A DNA stretch of 64,000 nt, from positions 1 through 64,000 of the forward strand of contig NZ_JAHXRI010000025.1 of NCBI RefSeq assembly GCF_019923725.1. The letters run 5' to 3'. Origin of the DNA: Zwartia hollandica (lineage in GTDB: Bacteria; Pseudomonadota; Gammaproteobacteria; Burkholderiales; Burkholderiaceae_B). A program made the translations under genes and the position numbers. The notes below the pieces were generated by a model, which saw nothing but the letters and a program-made list of their open reading frames with translations, had not been told where the DNA came from and made no database searches. Below are positions 25,229 to 33,504 of this stretch, piece by piece (the first letter of the stretch is position 1; each line of letters starts with the position of its first letter).

Positions 25229-26277
25229 TGCCTAACAATGAACCTCGTTTGACCTCGCTCTCGCATGGCGGTGGCTGTGGTTGCAAGATCGCGCCAGCGG
25301 TCTTATCTGAGATTTTAAAAGGTACCTTGCAGATGCCGATTCCTAAGGAGTTGATGGTAGGGATTGCGACGGCAGATGACGCCGCGGTCTATAAAATCAA
25401 CGATGAGCAGGCGTTGATTGCAACAACTGATTTTTTTATGCCAATCGTCGACGATCCCTATGACTTCGGTCGCATTGCGGCAACTAATGCAATCAGCGAC
25501 GTTTACGCGATGGGTGGAAAGCCAATCTTGGCTTTGGCGTTAGTTGGAATGCCGATCAACGTCTTGTCGACTGAAACAATCGGCAAGATCCTGGCCGGGG
25601 GAGCTTCGGTGTGCAACACCGCTGGGATCCCAATTGCAGGAGGGCACACGATTGATTCCGTCGAGCCGATCTATGGTTTGGTAGTACTGGGCTTGATTCA
25701 TCCCGATCGTGTCAAGCGCAATGATGGTGCGCGTGCTGGTGATGTGATGGTGCTTGGTAAACCTATCGGTGTTGGAATTTTATCTGCGGCACTCAAAAAA
25801 GAAGCGCTTGATGCAGCAGGCTATGCGTCGATGCTGACGAATGCAACCAAACTCAATACACCAGGCCCGGAGTTAGCTGAATTGCCCGGCGTGCACGCGT
25901 TGACCGACGTCACGGGGTTTGGTTTGGCGGGTCATGCCTTAGAGATCGCTCGAGGCGCGAAGTTGACTGCCAATATCAATTGGGCTGACGTACCGTTGCT
26001 GCCAGATGTTTCTGAATTGATCAAAAAGGGCATGGTGACGGGTGCTTCAGGCCGCAACTGGGAAGGCTACGGTAAAGAAATCACACTGGGCTCGGGCTTG
26101 CCAGCAGAGTGTCAAACGTTGTTGTCTGATCCGCAAACAAGCGGTGGCTTGCTGGTGTGTTGCTCACCCGATACGGTGCCAGAGGTGCTCGCTGTGTTTA
26201 AGCGTCATGGTTTTGATGATGCTGCTGTGGTGGGCCATATCGGCGAGGCACAGGCTACCCGTTTGATGGTCAGCTAG
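25225..26277 (+). CDS. selD: Selenide, water dikinase SelD (SenC role)
   Basis: This 350-residue protein makes selenophosphate from selenide and ATP. The N-terminal catalytic loop is GGGCGCKIAP, with Cys and Lys matching Cys17/Lys20 of E. coli SelD. The AIRS-type motifs are DDAAVYKINDEQALIATTDF, NAISDVYAMGGKP, AGGHTIDS and LTDVTGFGLAGHALE. It overlaps senB (ATGA) and abuts the binding-protein/permease gene by one base, so its product most likely supplies SenB. It may also serve selenouridine or selenocysteine formation if those genes exist elsewhere. Confidence 0.92.
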   Translation: MMPNNEPRLTSLSHGGGCGCKIAPAVLSEILKGTLQMPIPKELMVGIATADDAAVYKINDEQALIATTDFFMPIVDDPYDFGRIAATNAISDVYAMGGKPILALALVGMPINVLSTETIGKILAGGASVCNTAGIPIAGGHTIDSVEPIYGLVVLGLIHPDRVKRNDGARAGDVMVLGKPIGVGILSAALKKEALDAAGYASMLTNATKLNTPGPELAELPGVHALTDVTGFGLAGHALEIARGAKLTANINWADVPLLPDVSELIKKGMVTGASGRNWEGYGKEITLGSGLPAECQTLLSDPQTSGGLLVCCSPDTVPEVLAVFKRHGFDDAAVVGHIGEAQATRLMVS

Positions 26278-27827
26278 TGTTGAGTCGGTCTCGCTGGGTG
26301 CTCAGGCTGGCCTGTTGGGCGCTAGCAGCGTTTTCGTTGCCAGCGCTGTCTCAGCCTTTGGTGGTGGGCTCTAAGCGCTTCACGGAATCCTACATCTTGG
26401 GCGAGATTGTCAGCCAGTCAGTTGTCGTCGCAGGTCAAGACCGGGTGCGGTTAAAGTCTGGTTTAGGTAATACGGGGATTTTATTATCTGCTTTGCTAAG
26501 CGGCGAAATAGATCTCTACCCGGAGTACACCGGAACGATAACCCGCGAGATCTTAAAAACAGAGCAGGCGCTGTCACTAGAACAAATTAACGAACGCCTG
26601 GCACCGCTTGGGCTTCAAGCCGGTGTGCTGTTGGGTTTTGACAATTCTTATGTGCTCGCAATGCGGCGTGAGCAGGCGCAAGAGCTTCAAATAAAAACGA
26701 TTTCGGATTTAACTAAGCATCCGCGACTCGTGCCGGGTCTATCGCACGAGTTTATTGGGCGCAAAGATGGTTGGAAAGGTTTGTCAGAGGCCTACCAGTT
26801 AGGTGGGATGTCACCGCGTGGGCTTGATCATGGGCTTGCGTATGAGGCGATCGTTGCAAAGCAGATCGACGTAGTAGACGCCTACGGCACGGATTCGAAG
26901 TTAAAACGTTACGGTTTGACGATACTGCAAGATGATCGGCGGTTCTTCCCGACGTATGAAGCATTACTGTTGTATCGGGCGGATGTGCCGACTAAGTTTC
27001 CAGAATCCTGGAAAATCATCCAAACCTTGGAAAACAAGATTTCACAGGGAATGATGCTTGATCTCAACACCCGTGTTGAGATCGAGGGGCAAACCTTCGC
27101 TGCCGTGGCGCAGCAATTTTTATTGCAACAGAAAACGGATCAAGCGCAGGGCACCTCTAGTGGCGTGAACTCGAGCGACGGTCAGCGGGTGAGTACCCTG
27201 CAGTCATTTTCGCGAACACTGTTTGCACCTGACTTTTGGCGTTTGGGTGCACAGCATATTTTCTTAGTGCTGTTCTCCTTGCTTCTGGCTCTTGTTGTTG
27301 GCCTCCCTTTGGGAATAGTCTGTTTTTATTGGCCCCGCACCGGGCAAGCTGTCTTATCTGTGATTGGCGTTATTCAAACCATCCCATCGTTAGCACTACT
27401 AGCATTTTTAATTTCATTGTTCGGTCTCATCGGGACCATACCCGCGATCGTGGCGTTGTTCTTGTACGCTCTGCTACCTATCGTGCAAAGTACCCACGCA
27501 GGGTTCAGTGAAATTTCTTCCTCAATGCGACAAGCGGCTACCGCGCTTGGTCTTGGCTTTAGACTCCGCTTATTTTTGATTGAGCTGCCCCTTGCACGCA
27601 CAATGATTTTGAGCGGCATTAACGTCGCGGCCGTCACAAGTGTTGGTACGGCGACGATCGCAGCCTTTGTGGGCGCAGGTGGCTTTGGTGAGCGCATCGC
27701 ACAGGGTTTAGCGCTCAACAATACGTCGATGTTGCTTGCTGGTGCAATCCCGTCAGCGACCCTTGCGCTGCTGATACAGGGTGGTTTTTATATCTTTGAA
27801 CGCAGGCTGGCAACTAGCAGGCGTTAA
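26277..27827 (+). CDS. Fused substrate-binding protein/permease of the OpuB/EgtU class; candidate selenoneine or ergothioneine importer
   Basis: This 516-residue protein starts with a signal-like LACWALAAFSLPALS. A glycine-betaine-type binding domain (about 24-285) follows, with VVGSKRFTESYILGEIVSQS and DLYPEYTGTITREIL. A permease domain (about 315-510) has five or six spans and the EAA loop QAATALGLGFRLRLFLIELP. In the characterised ergothioneine transporter EgtU the permease half comes first; here the order is reversed. No ATPase gene is adjacent, so a partner must be encoded elsewhere. The GTG start overlaps the selD stop by one base. Operon context with selD and senB makes a betaine-like selenium or sulfur histidine compound the best substrate guess; choline or glycine betaine are alternatives. 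Confidence 0.82.
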   Translation: MLSRSRWVLRLACWALAAFSLPALSQPLVVGSKRFTESYILGEIVSQSVVVAGQDRVRLKSGLGNTGILLSALLSGEIDLYPEYTGTITREILKTEQALSLEQINERLAPLGLQAGVLLGFDNSYVLAMRREQAQELQIKTISDLTKHPRLVPGLSHEFIGRKDGWKGLSEAYQLGGMSPRGLDHGLAYEAIVAKQIDVVDAYGTDSKLKRYGLTILQDDRRFFPTYEALLLYRADVPTKFPESWKIIQTLENKISQGMMLDLNTRVEIEGQTFAAVAQQFLLQQKTDQAQGTSSGVNSSDGQRVSTLQSFSRTLFAPDFWRLGAQHIFLVLFSLLLALVVGLPLGIVCFYWPRTGQAVLSVIGVIQTIPSLALLAFLISLFGLIGTIPAIVALFLYALLPIVQSTHAGFSEISSSMRQAATALGLGFRLRLFLIELPLARTMILSGINVAAVTSVGTATIAAFVGAGGFGERIAQGLALNNTSMLLAGAIPSATLALLIQGGFYIFERRLATSRR

Positions 27828-27864
27828 GTGCTCTGTATCAGGTCTTGTTGCGATGCTTGAGTAT

Positions 27865-28077
27865 CTAGGCAACATGCCTTGCAATATAAAACACTCCAGC
27901 AAAGCTTACGCCGAGTACGGTGGTCATCCAGGCAATCATTCTCCAGGTGCAGTGGGTGATTTCTTTATGAATGGCGGCGGTCAGTTTTAGCTCTAAGTTT
28001 TTTAGGTCTTCTTTTGTAGCTAAAGTTGGCAAAATTGCGTCAAAGCGTGTTTCAAGTGCGGTCATGCGGTTTTCCAA
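27865..28077 (-). CDS. Small membrane-anchored coiled-coil protein
   Basis: This 70-residue protein has an N-terminal amphipathic region (LATKEDLKNLELKLTAAIHK) and a C-terminal membrane span (RMIAWMTTVLGVSFAGVFYIA). Small proteins with this TKEDL...W-K/R-x-I-A-W pattern are common in proteobacteria and have no assigned role. It points leftward towards the convergent permease gene. Coding is supported by the familiar pattern, but the gene is short and the exact start is uncertain. The rest of the 27828-28231 interval shows no other gene. Confidence 0.6.
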   Translation of the reverse strand: MENRMTALETRFDAILPTLATKEDLKNLELKLTAAIHKEITHCTWRMIAWMTTVLGVSFAGVFYIARHVA

Positions 28078-28231
28078 AACAGAATCCTAAGATGCGACGT
28101 CAGCCAAGATGCTAACTTGCCGTCGTATGTTTGAGAAAAGTATCGCCGAAAACTAGCTATTCGTATGAGTCCCGTTACACTTATTACCATAATTAGTACA
28201 TTTAGCTCCAGCTCTTCTTGGGAATCATTTG

Positions 28232-29101
28232 ATGACGAACACTGTCGGCGTAATTGGTCTGGGCAATATGGGTCGTGGCATGGCGCTATCGCTCGAGCGT
28301 GGCGGTTTCTCTGTCATTGGTACAGATGCGCTTGCTTCAACGCGGGACGCACTTACAAAAGAAGGTGTCGAGGTCAGGCAGACCATCGGCGAGGTGATCG
28401 CGGCGTGTGATTTAGTGATTCTTTCCTTGCCTACCGCGGCGATTGTTGAGGACGTTGTCGCGGGTGCCGACGGAATCCTTGCGCATGCCCGCAAGGGTGT
28501 GTTGGTGATTGATACCTCGACCTCGCATCCTGACACGACCCGTCGTTTGGCAGTCAAGCTCGAAGCCGCGGGTATGAGAATGCTGGACGCGCCAGTAAGT
28601 GGTGGCCCCAAGGGTGCGATCACAGGCACTATGGCCATGGTCATTGGTGGAGACGCTGCAGATCTAGCGAGAGCAGAGCCGGTCTTGGCTGCCATGACGG
28701 CCAAACGTGTGCACGTTGGCGCCATCGGTGCAGGACACGTTGCAAAAATTGCGAATAACTTATTTGCTGCTGCGCATTTGCTGGTTGCAGGCGAGGTCAC
28801 CCGTATGGCAGAGAAGGCGGGCGTACCGACTGATCAATTGCTTCAGGGCATTAATGCGGGATCGGGGCGCAGTTTCATTACTGAGCATAGCTATCCGACC
28901 TGGATCATGAACGACAAGTTCGACTCCGGTTTCACAATGAAGCTGATGCGCAAAGACGTGCGCTTGTCGCAAGAGCTGATTGGCGCGCTGGGTGTGGATT
29001 TGCCGCTTTCTGCAAAAGTGGCGGAGCTTTGGGCAAAGAGCGCAGACTCCATTGCAGACGATGAGGATTTCAACAGAATCGTTGAGCTAGGTACACGTTG
29101 A
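28232..29101 (+). CDS. NAD(P)-dependent beta-hydroxyacid dehydrogenase (3-hydroxyisobutyrate dehydrogenase family)
   Basis: This protein of about 289 residues has an N-terminal Rossmann motif VGVIGLGNMGRGMA. The family substrate loop is DAPVSGGPKGAITGTMAMVI, and the catalytic Lys sits in GAGHVAKIANNLF. The C-terminal helical domain has GSGRSFI and GFTMKLMRKDVRLS. Members oxidise 3-hydroxyisobutyrate, tartronate semialdehyde-type or related hydroxyacids. I prefer ATG 28232 to the TTG one codon before. An aldehyde dehydrogenase gene follows on the same strand 49 bases later, so a hydroxyacid-to-semialdehyde-to-acid route is plausible. Confidence 0.85.
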   Translation: MTNTVGVIGLGNMGRGMALSLERGGFSVIGTDALASTRDALTKEGVEVRQTIGEVIAACDLVILSLPTAAIVEDVVAGADGILAHARKGVLVIDTSTSHPDTTRRLAVKLEAAGMRMLDAPVSGGPKGAITGTMAMVIGGDAADLARAEPVLAAMTAKRVHVGAIGAGHVAKIANNLFAAAHLLVAGEVTRMAEKAGVPTDQLLQGINAGSGRSFITEHSYPTWIMNDKFDSGFTMKLMRKDVRLSQELIGALGVDLPLSAKVAELWAKSADSIADDEDFNRIVELGTR

Positions 29102-29150
29102 TCTAAGTTCTCGCAGTGCCCATTAATCTTATATATGCATTAGGTGAGTC

Positions 29151-30677
29151 ATGAGTCTGAATCAAACTGAACAGTTATTAGCCGCCTATAAGACCTTTTT
29201 TGCAGATGGCGTGGTTGGCTCTTACGTGAATGGCGCGATGCTGTTGGGCGAAGCCGAACCCATTAAGCTCATTAACCCGGCAACGGGTGATGTGTTTTTG
29301 CAATATCAGGATGCAGGTGCTGGGGTCGCTAAGCAAGCGGTTGCGGCTGCAATCGCCGGACAAACGGTCTGGGCTGCCCTGAGCCATGCCGAGCGGGGCC
29401 GTTTGATGCAAGAAGCCGGAAGGCTACTGCGCGCAAATATTGAGGCGCTCGCGCAGCTGGAGTCAGTCTCAGCAGGCAAGCCAATCAGGGACTGTCGCGG
29501 CGAGGCGCTGCGTGTCGCAGAAATGTTTGAATACTATGGCGGCTGGACAGACAAACTTTATGGCAACGTCATTCCTGTTCCGAGTGGTCACCTCAATTAC
29601 ACCCGACGCGAGCCCTTTGGCGTCATTCTGCAGATCACACCTTGGAACGCACCCTTAAATACCTGTGGCTGGCAAATTGCGCCGGCAATGTGCATGGGTA
29701 ATGCTGTAGTGCTTAAGCCCTCTGAGCTCACCCCCTTGAGTTCCCTTGCAGTGGCCAAGCTCGTTGAGCAAGCCGGTATCCCCAAAGGAGTCGTAAACGT
29801 GTTGGCGGGGTACGGTCACACAACTGGGCAGGCTGCGCTAAGCCACACGGCAGTGAAGAAAGTTGTCTTCGTGGGCTCACCTGCGACAGGCGGCAAGATT
29901 GCAGCAGCTGCTGCAGTGCGCGGAATACCTTGTTTGTTAGAGTTGGGCGGTAAGTCCGCCAATATCGTGTTCGAAGATGCTGACTTAGATCGTGCCTGTA
30001 TTGGCGCGCAGGCAGCAATCTTCGGTAATGCAGGGCAGAGCTGTGTGGCGGGCTCACGGTTGCTGGTGCAGCGTAGTGTTTACGATAAGTTCGTGAAGAT
30101 GGTGGCCGATGGCGCAAGCAAGCTACGCGTCGGTGAGCCGACCGCGGCAGAAACTGAAATTGGTCCGATTCAGAACGCCACACAATTCAAACATGTCATG
30201 AATATGATTGAGACGGGCGTACGTGAGGGCGCTGAGGTTGTCAGCGCCTCTGCTGTCACCGGAACAAACAGTGCTGGTTATTTTGTGCGACCAACCGTTC
30301 TTAAAAATGTGACGAACGACATGGCTGTTGCACGTACTGAAATTTTTGGTCCCGTGGTTGTTGCGATTCCCTTTGACACTGAGGAAGACGCAATCCGGAT
30401 TGCAAACGATAGTGACTTTGGTTTGGCGGGTGCCGTTTGGACAAAGGATATTGGGCGTGCCTTTCGCGTAGCGGGTCAAGTCAAAGCAGGCACGTTCTGG
30501 GTCAATATGTATAAGGTGATTAACGTGGCCTCACCTTTTGGTGGGTTTGACGCTAGCGGCTATGGGCGTTCAAGTGGCGTTGAAGCGTTGCATGAGTACA
30601 CGCAGGTTAAGAGTGTTTGGGTCGAGACCGCTGCGCAGCCGAATCAGCCATTTGGGTATGCGCCGTCTCTTGATTAA
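29151..30677 (+). CDS. Aldehyde dehydrogenase family protein
   Basis: This 508-residue NAD(P)-dependent aldehyde dehydrogenase has the Asn of the active site in LQITPWNAPL, the general-base Glu in LELGGKSANIVFED and the catalytic Cys in FGNAGQSCVAGSRLLVQ. The C-terminal KAGTFWVNMYKVINVASPFGG is as in betaine/aminoaldehyde-type enzymes. The exact aldehyde is unknown. It is co-oriented with the preceding hydroxyacid dehydrogenase. A perfect hairpin lies 9 bases after the stop. Confidence 0.88.
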   Translation: MSLNQTEQLLAAYKTFFADGVVGSYVNGAMLLGEAEPIKLINPATGDVFLQYQDAGAGVAKQAVAAAIAGQTVWAALSHAERGRLMQEAGRLLRANIEALAQLESVSAGKPIRDCRGEALRVAEMFEYYGGWTDKLYGNVIPVPSGHLNYTRREPFGVILQITPWNAPLNTCGWQIAPAMCMGNAVVLKPSELTPLSSLAVAKLVEQAGIPKGVVNVLAGYGHTTGQAALSHTAVKKVVFVGSPATGGKIAAAAAVRGIPCLLELGGKSANIVFEDADLDRACIGAQAAIFGNAGQSCVAGSRLLVQRSVYDKFVKMVADGASKLRVGEPTAAETEIGPIQNATQFKHVMNMIETGVREGAEVVSASAVTGTNSAGYFVRPTVLKNVTNDMAVARTEIFGPVVVAIPFDTEEDAIRIANDSDFGLAGAVWTKDIGRAFRVAGQVKAGTFWVNMYKVINVASPFGGFDASGYGRSSGVEALHEYTQVKSVWVETAAQPNQPFGYAPSLD

Positions 30678-30686
30678 GTCTGGTTT

Positions 30687-30719
30687 TTGCAACAACACAG
30701 GAGTATTGTGTTGTTGCAA
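30687..30719. repeat. Perfect 13-bp inverted repeat after the aldehyde dehydrogenase gene
   Basis: The arms TTGCAACAACACA (30687-30699) and TGTGTTGTTGCAA (30707-30719) are exact complements with a 7-base loop. No T-run follows on either strand, so it is not a standard rho-independent terminator. It could end or stabilise the mRNA, or bind a protein upstream of the next Bug gene. Confidence 0.65.
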
Positions 30720-30789
30720 TGAGGTACGTTATTTTCTCAGCACATAGATTCTGGAACTAAGACAACTTTATACAAATTGGAGTTCGGTC

Positions 30790-31755
30790 ATGATTCGTCG
30801 TTTATTGTCATTATGTTGTGTCGCGATGTTTGCGTTAGTGGGGATGTCCGCCACGTCTTTTGCGAATCCGGCTTGGCCCACAGCACCGATCCATATCGTT
30901 GTTCCGTTTCCACCTGGTGGTAGTAATGATGTCATCGCCAGACGCTTGGCAGATCGTTTGAGCAAAGCGTTTGGTCAGACAGTTGTGATTGAAAACAAAG
31001 GTGGGGGAGCAGGAACCATCGGTTCGCAAGCTGTTGCGATCTCAAAGCCGGATGGATACACCTTCTTGTTTATTTCAAGCTCAATCTCCACTTCAGCTGC
31101 CGTACAAAAAACGCCGTATGACCCACCCAAGGCGTTTATGGGTGTCGCACAGGTAGCGCGTTCGCCGTTTGTGGTGCTTACAAGCAAAGATTTTCCAGCC
31201 AAAGATATCAAAGGTTTGATCGCTTATGCCAAGGCGAATCCCAGCAAGATTAATTTCGGCAGTGCGGGCTTAGGCGATAGCACGCAAATGGCGACTGAGC
31301 TCTTTAATGAAACCTTTGACATCAAAATGACTGCAGTGCCTTACAAGGGCATCTCGCCGGCCCAGTTAGATCTGGTAGCAGGGCGCCTTGACATGATCAT
31401 TACGACCATTGCATCGATAAAAGGTAACGCGGCAGATAGTCTGCCAAAGCTTGCCTTCACCGGAGCCAAACGTGAACTGGACTACCCAAGCATTCCTACC
31501 GTGATGGAGGCGACAGGCACTCCGTTTGACGTGGACGTTTGGTGGGGATTGTTTGCACCCGCAGGTATTCCGCCTGCGATCCTACAAAAGATGAATGCAG
31601 AAGTGAATAAGATCGTAAAAGAGCCAGATTTTGCAGATTTCCTCAAGACGGTTGGCGCCTCGCCGGCAACTGGTACGCCAGAGTCTTTTCAGCAACTGAT
31701 GGTTAAAGATTTAGAGCGTTGGCGTGCGATCGCGAAGCGTGCGGGTGTGCAGTAG
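30790..31755 (+). CDS. Tripartite tricarboxylate transporter substrate-binding protein (Bug family) 2
   Basis: This 321-residue periplasmic protein has a signal peptide ending SATSFA, then PTAPIHIVVPFPPGGSNDVI, VVIENKGGGAGTIGSQAVA and VPYKGISPAQLDL. GGAG precedes the ATG at good spacing. It is followed by a small protein gene, an amidase, an isochorismatase-type hydrolase and a CitE-like lyase, all rightward. It may therefore bind the amide or carboxylate that those enzymes process. No cognate permease is nearby. Confidence 0.87.
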   Translation: MIRRLLSLCCVAMFALVGMSATSFANPAWPTAPIHIVVPFPPGGSNDVIARRLADRLSKAFGQTVVIENKGGGAGTIGSQAVAISKPDGYTFLFISSSISTSAAVQKTPYDPPKAFMGVAQVARSPFVVLTSKDFPAKDIKGLIAYAKANPSKINFGSAGLGDSTQMATELFNETFDIKMTAVPYKGISPAQLDLVAGRLDMIITTIASIKGNAADSLPKLAFTGAKRELDYPSIPTVMEATGTPFDVDVWWGLFAPAGIPPAILQKMNAEVNKIVKEPDFADFLKTVGASPATGTPESFQQLMVKDLERWRAIAKRAGVQ

Positions 31756-31807
31756 CCGAGGTTCGCAACTTAACGATAACGGCTCGAATAATGATAGGAG
31801 ACTTTAA

Positions 31808-32047
31808 GTGAGTGATCGTGCGCGACAGGCCGACATAGATGCGATTCAGACGGCTTTGCAACAGACCAGTGAACTCTTGCATCAGATTGTGTCTCGCTCT
31901 GATATCAAGCAGATTTCTGCTGAAGTTTTACGGCTGAATGAAGCAGTGCGACGCGGTGCCGCAGGTCGCATTCAAAGCGGGGATCATCCGCAAGATTTTG
32001 CAATGATGCTCTTGGCTGAGGCAGATGACACAAATCGAATGGGTTGA
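31808..32047 (+). CDS. Small protein preceding an amidase; possible GatC/AtzG-like partner
   Basis: This 79-residue, mainly helical protein has a GTG start preceded by TAGGAGAC. It ends in HPQDFAMMLLAEADDTNRMG. It has no signal peptide and no membrane span. The stop is 5 bases before the amidase ATG (or overlaps its alternative TTG), so they are tightly coupled. Small helical proteins of this size serve as GatC-like subunits for some amidases (GatCAB, AtzE-AtzG). I see no decisive sequence match, so the partner role is inferred from size and position. The good ribosome binding site and spacing support a real gene. Confidence 0.6.
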   Translation: MSDRARQADIDAIQTALQQTSELLHQIVSRSDIKQISAEVLRLNEAVRRGAAGRIQSGDHPQDFAMMLLAEADDTNRMG

Positions 32048-32052
32048 TCACT

Positions 32053-33504
32053 ATGCAACTAACGTTAAATCAGCCTTCGGATATTCTAGAAGCTTCAATT
32101 AGTGAGGTTGGCGCGCGTTTAAGGCGCAAAGAGTTAAGTTCAGAAGAGTTAACGCGGCATGCAATTGATCGTGCTGTGCAGACTCAGCCAACGCTTAATG
32201 CCTTCATCGACATCTGGGCAGACAGTGCGATTGCGCAGGCAAAGCAGCTCGACCTTGAGGCCGCCTTAGGGAAATGGCGAGGGCCTCTGCATGGCATCCC
32301 CCTCGCACACAAAGACTGCTTTGAGCGGGAGGGTCTGCCCATGACGGTAGGCTCAAAGGTGACGGGCAAGGATCTTGGTCGAACAACTGCGTCTGCTTTG
32401 CAAAGGCTAAACCAAGCTGGGGCAGTGGATTTGGGCCCGCTCAACATGAATGAAATGGTTGCTGGGCCGACTGGACAGAACCCACACTTCGGCGATTGCC
32501 GTAACAGTTGGGACCCAGACCGTATTTCTGGTGGGTCTTCAAGCGGTTCTGGTGCGGCGGTAGGCGCTGGGGTGATCTATGGTGCGCTCGCCTCTGATAC
32601 GGGGGGATCAACGCGGTTGCCGGCGTCGATGAATGGGTTGTTTGGAATGAAGGGGACGTACGGACGTGTTTCTCGTGCCGGTTGCTTTCCTCGGGCATTC
32701 TCGTTGGACTGTGTGGGGCCTATCGCCCGCACCGCTCAAGATTGTGCGATGTTGCTACAGGTTTTAGCAGGCTGGGATCCACGTGACGCCTCCAGTATCG
32801 ATGCGCCAGTACCTAACTACCCTGCTCTTATCGAGAATGCAGGTCAGGGCAGTCGATGGGCCGCCTTGGAAGGTATCGCTTCCTATCATCCAGACATTAG
32901 TCGCGCTTTTGAGTCGTTCATTGAGGTCGCTCAAAAAAGATTTGGACATGTTGATCGTGTTCGCTCTGATCAAATTGCGACGTGTTATGCGATGGCCGAT
33001 ATTTTTTCTAAAGTTGAAGCTGCGACGTTGCATGGCCAGTGGATGCGAGAGAGACGTGAACTTTACTCGCAAGCCGTATTTTCTAGGACAGAGCCCGGTC
33101 TGCATGTCCCTGCTGTACGCTACCTTGAGGCGCTTCAGATGCGTGCAAAGATACTTCATGAGTTTCTGCATGGCACGATGCGAGATTTAGATATCCTTGT
33201 GTGCCCGACCATGCCGATACCGGTTCCAACCCATGAGGAAGCCGATGTTGAGACTCCTGGCCGCGTGTTTGGTGTTGTGACTGCGTTAACGCCACTCGTT
33301 CGCCCATTTAATTATCTAGGGCTGCCCTCGCTCACTATGCCAATCGGAGTCGATAGCGCGGGGATGCCTATTGGTGCTCAATTGGTTGGCCGACCTTTTG
33401 CAGAGGCTCGTTTATTGTCTGTCGCGCATCAATTGTCGGCGGATATCGGTTGGGATCGTTTGGCTAACATGAAAAGAGCGCAAGCATTAAAGGAAAAAAA
33501 ATAA
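32053..33504 (+). CDS. Amidase signature family enzyme
   Basis: This 483-residue enzyme has the Ser-cisSer-Lys triad: Lys in GIPLAHKDCFEREG, the Ser-rich core GGSSSGSGAAVGAGV and the nucleophile in DTGGSTRLPASMNG. The family hydrolyses carboxamides (GatA, AtzE, AtzF and similar). The C-terminal part has PTMPIPVP and NYLGLPSLTMPIGV. I chose ATG 32053; a TTG three codons upstream overlaps the preceding stop. The last base is shared with the next gene's start. Together with two hydrolases and a lyase it suggests stepwise removal of ammonia from an amide-containing acid. Confidence 0.88.
   Translation: MQLTLNQPSDILEASISEVGARLRRKELSSEELTRHAIDRAVQTQPTLNAFIDIWADSAIAQAKQLDLEAALGKWRGPLHGIPLAHKDCFEREGLPMTVGSKVTGKDLGRTTASALQRLNQAGAVDLGPLNMNEMVAGPTGQNPHFGDCRNSWDPDRISGGSSSGSGAAVGAGVIYGALASDTGGSTRLPASMNGLFGMKGTYGRVSRAGCFPRAFSLDCVGPIARTAQDCAMLLQVLAGWDPRDASSIDAPVPNYPALIENAGQGSRWAALEGIASYHPDISRAFESFIEVAQKRFGHVDRVRSDQIATCYAMADIFSKVEAATLHGQWMRERRELYSQAVFSRTEPGLHVPAVRYLEALQMRAKILHEFLHGTMRDLDILVCPTMPIPVPTHEEADVETPGRVFGVVTALTPLVRPFNYLGLPSLTMPIGVDSAGMPIGAQLVGRPFAEARLLSVAHQLSADIGWDRLANMKRAQALKEKK

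Noticed and set aside
32764-33190. Overlapping open frames on both strands inside the amidase gene
   Set aside because: The amidase triad and full-length family match are on the main frame; the others are shadows without motifs.
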